From: Bradyrhizobium sp. dw_78
Lineage (GTDB): Bacteria > Pseudomonadota > Alphaproteobacteria > Rhizobiales > Xanthobacteraceae
Direction of reading: 5' to 3'
DNA length: 64,000 bases
Assembly: GCF_018449525.1 (NCBI RefSeq)
Contig: NZ_JAAVUS010000008.1
Coordinates: forward strand, 248,001 to 312,000
Part shown: positions 59,185-64,000 of the stretch, piece after piece
How positions within the stretch are numbered: the stretch's first letter is position 1
Layout: each line of letters opens with the position of its first letter
Made by a program: the position numbers and the translations under genes
Notes under the pieces: generated by a model
Database searches by the model: none
Seen by the model: only the letters and a program-made list of their open reading frames with translations
Told to the model about the DNA's origin: nothing

Positions 59185-59929
59185 GGCGCGCGCCGATGAA
59201 GAATTCGATGTTGCCGTCGCCGCCCGTGATCGAAGATGGAAACACCTCGATATCGGTGCATCCGAGCGAGACGGCGAAGGCGCTGATGTCGTCGCAGATC
59301 GCCTGATGCACCGCCGCGTTGCGGATGATGCCGCGCTTGGAATGCTTTCGCTCGGCTTCGAATTGCGGCTTGATCAGCGCCAGCAGATGCATCGGCGCCG
59401 CCGCCAGCGACAGCGCCACCGGCAGCACGGTTTTCAGCGAGATGAAGCTGACATCGATCACGACGACATCGGGCCGTTGCGGCAGGCGCTTGCCCTCGAA
59501 GCCGCGGATATCGGTCTCCTGCATCGAGACGATTTTGGGATGGCCTTGCAGCGAGGGATGCAACTGGTCGCGCCCGACGTCGATGGCGAACACCAGACCG
59601 GCCCCGTTGGCGAGCAGCACTTCGGTAAAGCCGCCGGTCGACGCGCCGACATCAAGGCAGATGTGATCTTCGATCTCGATCGGATAATGCTCCAGCGCGC
59701 CGGCCAGCTTGACGCCGCCGCGCGAGACATAGGGATGCGCCGGTTGCGCCTGAAGCGCGGCATTGTCCGGAACATTTTCGGATGGCTTCAGGACCGGCTT
59801 GCCGTCGGCGGTGACGAGGCCTGCTTCGATGGCGGCCTGTGCCCGCGCCCGGCTTTCGAACAGGCCGCGCTCGACCAGCAACAGATCCGCGCGTTTGCGG
59901 GAAGCCATTTCGTGACTGCTTTTAGCCAA
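59177..59929 (-). CDS. tlyA: TlyA-family rRNA 2'-O-methyltransferase (hemolysin A homolog)
   Basis: A 250-residue protein. The N-terminal S4 RNA-binding domain begins RADLLLVERGLFESRARAQA. The FtsJ-type methyltransferase domain has YVSRGGVKLAGALEHYPIEI, CLDVGASTGGFTEVLL and DVSFISLKTVLPVAL. TlyA modifies 16S and 23S rRNA by 2'-O-methylation; some homologs were first called hemolysins. It begins at ATG 59929 and overlaps the RNA methyltransferase gene by 8 bases. Confidence 0.9.
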   Translation of the reverse strand: MAKSSHEMASRKRADLLLVERGLFESRARAQAAIEAGLVTADGKPVLKPSENVPDNAALQAQPAHPYVSRGGVKLAGALEHYPIEIEDHICLDVGASTGGFTEVLLANGAGLVFAIDVGRDQLHPSLQGHPKIVSMQETDIRGFEGKRLPQRPDVVVIDVSFISLKTVLPVALSLAAAPMHLLALIKPQFEAERKHSKRGIIRNAAVHQAICDDISAFAVSLGCTDIEVFPSSITGGDGNIEFFIGARRG

Positions 59930-59955
59930 GGTCAGCTCGATTCTAGGGTCATGAT

Positions 59956-60510
59956 CTAACGCGCGGCCACATCGGCCGCGAACCGTACACAGGCCTCGAA
60001 TGAGGCGAGATCATGCCAGATGTCCGCGGGCGGCTGCCGCGGCGTCACCAGCGCACAGCCATGAAGGTCGAGCGCGTGCATCATCATCAGATTGTCGGAG
60101 AGGCCGAAATTCTCCACGGTCAGGCCCAGCGAATCGATCCGGCGTCCATCGGGCATATCGGTCACGCGACCCAGCCGCGCCACCCGGTCGGCATAGATCG
60201 AAGGATCGTTGCTATAGCCGAGGCAGCGTTTGCCGCGGCCTGCTATATAGCCGAGCTCGTAAACCGTGCCGGCGTCCGCGCCGGGGCCGCGGAACGGCGT
60301 CAAATTGGCGATGATGGCGTCGGCCGCATCCATCATCGCCTCGTTGCCCTTGAAGATGTTCAGCGAGGCGTCGGCGGCCGCCAGATCAACGGTGTTGTCG
60401 AGCGGATAGAGGCCGGTCAAACCGTGACGTGCGCAGATTTCGACCTTGCGCCGTCCGATATCGATCGCGTCCGGCAGGAACACGTCGGGGCCTGCCAGAT
60501 AGATATTCAT
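59956..60510 (-). CDS. Nucleoside 2-deoxyribosyltransferase-like protein
   Basis: A 184-residue protein. Family features are MNIYLAGPDVFLPDAIDIG at the N-terminus, GNEAMMDAADAIIANLTPFRGPGADAGT and VYELGYIAGRGKRCLGYSND. These match the nucleoside 2-deoxyribosyltransferase superfamily, which moves deoxyribose between nucleobases or hydrolyses deoxynucleotides. The acidic nucleophile Glu is in VYELGY. Activity is inferred from the fold only. It lies 27 bases upstream of tlyA on the same strand and could be in one transcription unit with it. Confidence 0.85.
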   Translation of the reverse strand: MNIYLAGPDVFLPDAIDIGRRKVEICARHGLTGLYPLDNTVDLAAADASLNIFKGNEAMMDAADAIIANLTPFRGPGADAGTVYELGYIAGRGKRCLGYSNDPSIYADRVARLGRVTDMPDGRRIDSLGLTVENFGLSDNLMMMHALDLHGCALVTPRQPPADIWHDLASFEACVRFAADVAAR

Positions 60511-60571
60511 GGATCACCGGCGCGGGTCTTATTGACGCGATCTGTTTAAAGCATTGCCGAGCGTGGTAGCC

Positions 60572-60741
60572 ACATCCTTCGCGACGCGGCGAACGCGCCG
60601 CTCCTCAAGGATGAGGTGTTCCTAGACCCTCACGGTGAGGAGCGCGGCACCGCCGCAGCGTCTCCGGACGATGCGAAGCTTTGTCATCGGGCGCGCATTC
60701 GCGCGACCCGTTGGCCTCGCTTAGGAGAACCGCGAGGCCGC
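60572..60741. repeat. Intergenic repeat family D (CATCCTTCG / CTCACGGTGAGGAGC)
   Basis: Contains CATCCTTCGCGACGCGG, CTCAAGGATGAGG and CTCACGGTGAGGAGC, which form nested hairpins, and ends a few bases before the stop of dxs. Such 'CCTCACGGTGAGGAGC' elements are numerous in Bradyrhizobium and Rhodopseudomonas genomes as I recall. Confidence 0.65.
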
Positions 60742-60744
60742 CAC

Positions 60745-62667
60745 TCAGGCCAGCTTCACCGTCTCGGCCTTGAAATCCTTGCCGAGGGCCTCGAACACCT
60801 TGGCGACGATGCCCTTGGCGTCCAGACCCGCGTGGGCATACATCGCGGTTGGCGAATCATGGTCGAGGAATAGGTCGGGCAGCACCATCGCCCGCATCCG
60901 CAGGCCGCCGTCGAGCATGCCGTGCTCCGCCAGCGTCTGCATGACATGGGAGCCGAAGCCGCCGATCGAGCCTTCCTCGATGGTGAGAAGAACCTCGTGT
61001 TCACGCGCCAGCTTCAGCACCAGATCGACGTCCAGCGGCTTCATGAAGCGCGCGTCGGCGATCGTGGTGGACAGGCCGTGCGCCGCCAGTTCGTCGGCGG
61101 CCTTCTCGCACTCCGCAAGCCTCGTGCCGAATGACAGCAGCGCGATCTTGCTGCCCTGCCGGACGACCCGGCCCTTGCCGATCTCGAGCGGAATGCCGAC
61201 CTCGGGCATCTCGACGCCGCGGCCCTCGCCGCGGGGATAACGGACGGAGCTGGGGCGGTCGTTGATCGCAACCTGGGTCGCAACCATGTGGACGAGTTCG
61301 GCCTCGTCGGAGGCCGCCATGATGACGAAGTTCGGCAGGCAGCCGAGATAGACATTGTCGAACGAACCGGCATGGGTGGCGCCGTCGGCGCCGACCAGTC
61401 CGGCGCGATCGATCGCGAAACGCACCGGCAGGCTCTGGATCGCGACGTCGTGGACTACCTGGTCGTAACCGCGTTGCAGGAAGGTCGAGTAGATCGCGCA
61501 GAACGGCTTGTAGCCTTCGGTCGCAAGACCGGCGGCGAACGTCACGGCGTGCTGCTCGGCGATGCCGACATCGAACGTCCGGCTGGGGAACGCCTTGTTG
61601 AAGATGTCGATGCCGGTGCCCGACGGCATCGCCGCGGTGATGCCGATGATCTTGTCGTCCTTCTCGGCTTCCTTGACCAGGCTCTGGCCGAACACGTTCT
61701 GATAGGATGGTGCGTTCGGCTTGGACTTGGCCTGCGCGCCGGTGGCGATGTCGAACTTGACCACCGCGTGGTATTTGTCGGCGGAAGCTTCGGCCGGCGG
61801 ATAGCCCTTGCCCTTTTGCGTCACGACATGGACCAGGATCGGTCCGGTCTCCATGTCGCGGACGTTCTTCAGGACCGGCAGCAGGTGATCGAGGTTGTGA
61901 CCGTCGATCGGGCCGACATAATAGAAGCCGAGTTCCTCGAACAGCGTGCCGCCGACCATGAAGCCGCGCGAAAATTCCTCGACACGGTTGGCGCGGTCGG
62001 CCAGCACTTTCGGCAGACGGTTGTTGATCTGTTTTGCGGCTTCGCGCAGCGAGCGATAGGTCTTGCCCGAATAAAGCCGGGACAGATAGGCCGACATCGC
62101 GCCGACCGGCGGCGCAATCGACATGTCGTTGTCGTTGAGGATGACGATCAGCCGCGAATTCATCGCGCCGGCGTTGTTCATGGCTTCATAGGCCATGCCC
62201 GCCGACATCGCGCCGTCACCGATCACGGCGATGACGTTGTTCCTGCCGCCCGAGAGGTCGCGCGCCACCGCCATGCCGAGGCCGGCCGAGATCGAGGTCG
62301 AGGAGTGGGCCGCGCCGAACGGATCGTAATCGCTCTCGGTGCGCTTGGTGAAGCCGGACAGCCCGCCGCCGGTGCGCAGCGTGCGGATGCGGTCGCGGCG
62401 GCCGGTCAGGATCTTGTGCGGATAGGCCTGATGGCCAACGTCCCAGATCAGGCGGTCGCGCGGCGTGTCGAACGTATAATGCAACGCCGTCGTCAACTCG
62501 ACGACGCCGAGGCCGGCGCCGAAATGGCCGCCGGTGACCGAGACGGCATCGATGGTCTCCTCGCGCAGCTCGTCGGCGACTTGCCGGAGCTGCTCCACCT
62601 TGAGCCGGCGCAGGTCGTCCGGGGTGTGGATCGTGTCGAGAAGCGGCGTTTTACTAAATGTGGTCAC
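60745..62667 (-). CDS. dxs: 1-deoxy-D-xylulose-5-phosphate synthase
   Basis: A 640-residue thiamine-diphosphate enzyme joining pyruvate and glyceraldehyde 3-phosphate, the first step of the MEP isoprenoid pathway. ThDP-binding GDGAMSAGMAYEAMNNAG and the N-terminal DVGHQAYPHKILTGRRD are typical, and GIAEQHAVTFAAGLA is in the central domain. I start it at GTG 62667 (VTTFSKTPLLDTI), which gives the family length. The frame is open to an ATG at 62763, but those extra 32 residues are not homologous. Repeat D lies just after its stop. Confidence 0.96.
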   Translation of the reverse strand: MTTFSKTPLLDTIHTPDDLRRLKVEQLRQVADELREETIDAVSVTGGHFGAGLGVVELTTALHYTFDTPRDRLIWDVGHQAYPHKILTGRRDRIRTLRTGGGLSGFTKRTESDYDPFGAAHSSTSISAGLGMAVARDLSGGRNNVIAVIGDGAMSAGMAYEAMNNAGAMNSRLIVILNDNDMSIAPPVGAMSAYLSRLYSGKTYRSLREAAKQINNRLPKVLADRANRVEEFSRGFMVGGTLFEELGFYYVGPIDGHNLDHLLPVLKNVRDMETGPILVHVVTQKGKGYPPAEASADKYHAVVKFDIATGAQAKSKPNAPSYQNVFGQSLVKEAEKDDKIIGITAAMPSGTGIDIFNKAFPSRTFDVGIAEQHAVTFAAGLATEGYKPFCAIYSTFLQRGYDQVVHDVAIQSLPVRFAIDRAGLVGADGATHAGSFDNVYLGCLPNFVIMAASDEAELVHMVATQVAINDRPSSVRYPRGEGRGVEMPEVGIPLEIGKGRVVRQGSKIALLSFGTRLAECEKAADELAAHGLSTTIADARFMKPLDVDLVLKLAREHEVLLTIEEGSIGGFGSHVMQTLAEHGMLDGGLRMRAMVLPDLFLDHDSPTAMYAHAGLDAKGIVAKVFEALGKDFKAETVKLA

Positions 62668-62816
62668 AACGATATTCCAATTTTGCATGTCGGGACGAAA
62701 GGCCCCGACGTGAGATGGGTTGCGCATATTCGGCGCAGCGAAAACCCAGACGCCGGACGCCACCTGAGCAGGCTAGAGGCCCGATTGGGAGCTTAGATAC
62801 GGTCCGGATCGTTCAA

Positions 62817-62832
62817 TGTGATAGCTATCACT
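62817..62832. promoter_or_regulatory. CRP-like palindrome upstream of dxs
   Basis: TGTGATAGCTATCACT: a perfect 14-bp palindrome (62818-62831) that matches the CRP/FNR-family form TGTGA-N6-TCACA in nine of ten bases. It lies 150 bases before the dxs start. Confidence 0.5.
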
Positions 62833-63221
62833 CTTGGTGGTTTAACCCTTCCCAGCCATTTTTATTAGCTATTTGAAGTGGTTACGTCCGCCCCAGCGCG
62901 GCGGCAAGCTCGCCTTCAATAGTTCACAACCTTGTAACGTTTACACTAAAGCGGGGTCTAAAGCCAACCCGCAGACGATATAGGGGTACCTCGGAAGAGA
63001 ACCAATTCTCAACCCCGGCGGTATACGGATGGTTCCGTCCCGCCTAAATCGCTGGCGTCGAGGCGGCTGGTAAGGGCCATTTAGAGCCGTTTTAAGGCCC
63101 GTTCGCGGGCAACGGCGCCGTCCGCCGCGATGGCCCGGCCCTATTTGGGCGGAGCCATGCGTTCTGGTCAGGGGAGCCGCCGCCGGATGGCCATGAAAAA
63201 ATAAGGTAAACGGCCGTCATT

Positions 63222-63266
63222 GGCCATTAAAAATCAGGCCATGAAGAATCCGGCCATAAAAGAGCC
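63222..63266. repeat. GGCCAT tandem repeat, three units of 15 bases
   Basis: GGCCATTAAAAATCA, GGCCATGAAGAATCC and GGCCATAAAAGAGCC follow each other with exact 15-base period; a further GGCCAT lies at 63189 and GGCCGT at 63212. No such array is seen elsewhere in the window. Confidence 0.65.
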
Positions 63267-63347
63267 GGGCGATCCGCAATCGGGGAATGGGGCCGAAACG
63301 CGCAAAAGCACCATGTGGTCCGGCCCGCGGCAGCCGTCAGCAGCACG

Positions 63348-63599
63348 TCACTGAACGTCGAGCGGCTCGGTGCCGGTGACCTCGCCGCCGGCGTCGGTGG
63401 TGATCTTGTCGACCCGCGCTTCCGCCTGCCGCAGCAGCTCCTCGCAGCGCCGTTTCAAGGCCTCGCCGCGCTCGTAAATGACGACCGATTCCTCCAGCGG
63501 CACCTTGCCTTCCTCGAGCCGCTTGACGATCGATTCAAGTTCCTCGATCGCGCGCTCGAAGCTCAGCTTTTTGACATCCAGTTGGGTATTTTCAGCCAT
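63348..63599 (-). CDS. xseB: Exodeoxyribonuclease VII small subunit
   Basis: An 83-residue protein: LSFERAIEELESIVKRLEEGKVPLEESVVIYERGEALKR (in two helices) is the XseB helical hairpin. XseB joins several copies to one XseA to make exonuclease VII, which degrades single-stranded DNA. The frame is complete, with ATG 63599. XseA is not in the window. It lies between the deacetylase gene and dxs, an arrangement I recall from related genomes. Confidence 0.93.
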   Translation of the reverse strand: MAENTQLDVKKLSFERAIEELESIVKRLEEGKVPLEESVVIYERGEALKRRCEELLRQAEARVDKITTDAGGEVTGTEPLDVQ

Positions 63600-63685
63600 G
63601 CTGGTTCCCTGACGCGTTCCTCTACCGGCCTCGATTCAAGGATATCTATGCGGGCGTATTGTGGCGGCCGTGGTGCGGCGGCAAT

Positions 63686-64000
63686 CTACCCGCCCATCAA
63701 CGCGGTAACGTGTTCCGCGACCGATTCCTTCAGGCCGTCCAGATCATAACCGCCCTCGAGCACCGAGACCAGCCGTCCGCCGGCGCTCGCCTCGGCGACC
63801 TCCATCACCTTGCGCGTGACCCAGCCGAAATCCTCCGCCCGCAGGTTCAGCGACGCCAGCGGATCGCGATAATGCGCGTCGAAGCCGGCGGAGATGACGA
63901 TCAATTCGGGGCTGAATTTCCTTAACTGCGGCAGGATCACGTTTTCGAACGCGGCGCGGAATTTGGCGCCGCCGTCTTCGGCGGCCAGCGGCGCGTTGAC
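63686..64000 (-). CDS. Histone-deacetylase-family protein, C-terminal part (cut by window edge)
   Basis: The last 105 codons of a zinc-dependent deacetylase of the HDAC/AcuC/acetylpolyamine amidohydrolase family. ILPQLRKFSPELIVISAGFDAHYRDPLASLNL includes the Asp-His metal ligands, and VSVLEGGYDLDGLKESVAEHV is the C-terminal family end. The N-terminal half with the other ligands lies past base 64000. It probably acts on acetylated small amines or proteins, substrate unknown. Confidence 0.88.
   Translation of the reverse strand, partial: VNAPLAAEDGGAKFRAAFENVILPQLRKFSPELIVISAGFDAHYRDPLASLNLRAEDFGWVTRKVMEVAEASAGGRLVSVLEGGYDLDGLKESVAEHVTALMGG

Larger units (their letters stand above)
62668..63347. 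other. Intergenic region upstream of dxs with several sequence motifs
   Basis: These 680 bases show no credible gene. They contain a CRP-like palindrome (62817-62832), an imperfect GC-rich tract and a short tandem repeat (63222-63266). A small RNA is possible here but nothing in the sequence proves it. Confidence 0.4.

Noticed and set aside
63222..63266. Possible CRISPR array from the regular GGCCAT units
   Set aside because: The period is only 15 bases with no spacers of 30 or so, and no cas gene is near.

Overview
The window looks like a chromosomal segment of a GC-rich alphaproteobacterium of the Bradyrhizobium / Rhodopseudomonas group. The basis is gene content and protein style: small exported Bradyrhizobium-like proteins, xseB next to dxs, many RR-dependent Tat signals, and the intergenic repeats typical of that group. 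This placement is inference, since no rRNA or tRNA is present. I saw no CRISPR array, prophage, insertion sequence or tRNA. The left edge cuts an amidase-like gene after its last 39 codons, and the right edge cuts a histone-deacetylase-family gene.

The main feature is a purine / ureide catabolic island from about 1.7 to 24.5 kb. The + strand carries a DUF3830 protein, the allantoinase PuuE, a fused OHCU decarboxylase / HIU hydrolase (UraD-UraH), uricase, an 8-oxoguanine deaminase and an allantoate amidohydrolase. The - strand carries a two-gene xanthine dehydrogenase-like enzyme and two complete BMP/PnrA-type (nucleoside/purine) ABC importers. The second importer operon also encodes a biuret-hydrolase-like isochorismatase-fold enzyme and a CDA-fold deaminase. 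An outer-membrane barrel gene lies between the two importers. Together they can be read as import of purines, conversion to urate by deamination and oxidation, then urate to HIU to OHCU to allantoin to allantoate to ureidoglycine, with biuret or triuret handled in parallel. Six TGG-N8-TTGC matches to the sigma-54 (RpoN) promoter sit at plausible distances upstream of six of these transcription units, including two divergent pairs. This points to nitrogen-limitation control of almost the whole island.

From 24.6 to 41 kb the content is mixed: a Tat-exported GH1 glycosidase with an unusual acid/base motif, a DegP/HtrA protease, dehydrogenases and reductases, a serine hydrolase, an aminotransferase, a RibB protein with a degenerate GTP-cyclohydrolase-II domain (RibBX type), glutaryl-CoA dehydrogenase, an MBL hydrolase, a DUF1499 protein, an acyl-CoA ligase and an extensin-like protein.

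From 41 to 54.6 kb are an L,D-transpeptidase lipoprotein, a CorA transporter, an SDR, pdxH, a small lipoprotein, a J-domain protein, an ECF sigma / anti-sigma pair, fabI, a phosphoglycerate-mutase-family protein, aroC, a class III cyclase, clpS and a DUF1194 protein. A TonB-dependent receptor at 55.3-57.6 kb sits in lower-GC sequence and may have been acquired. The right end carries a TrmA-family RNA methyltransferase, tlyA, a deoxyribosyltransferase-like gene, dxs, xseB and the deacetylase fragment. Several intergenic repeat families recur across the window.
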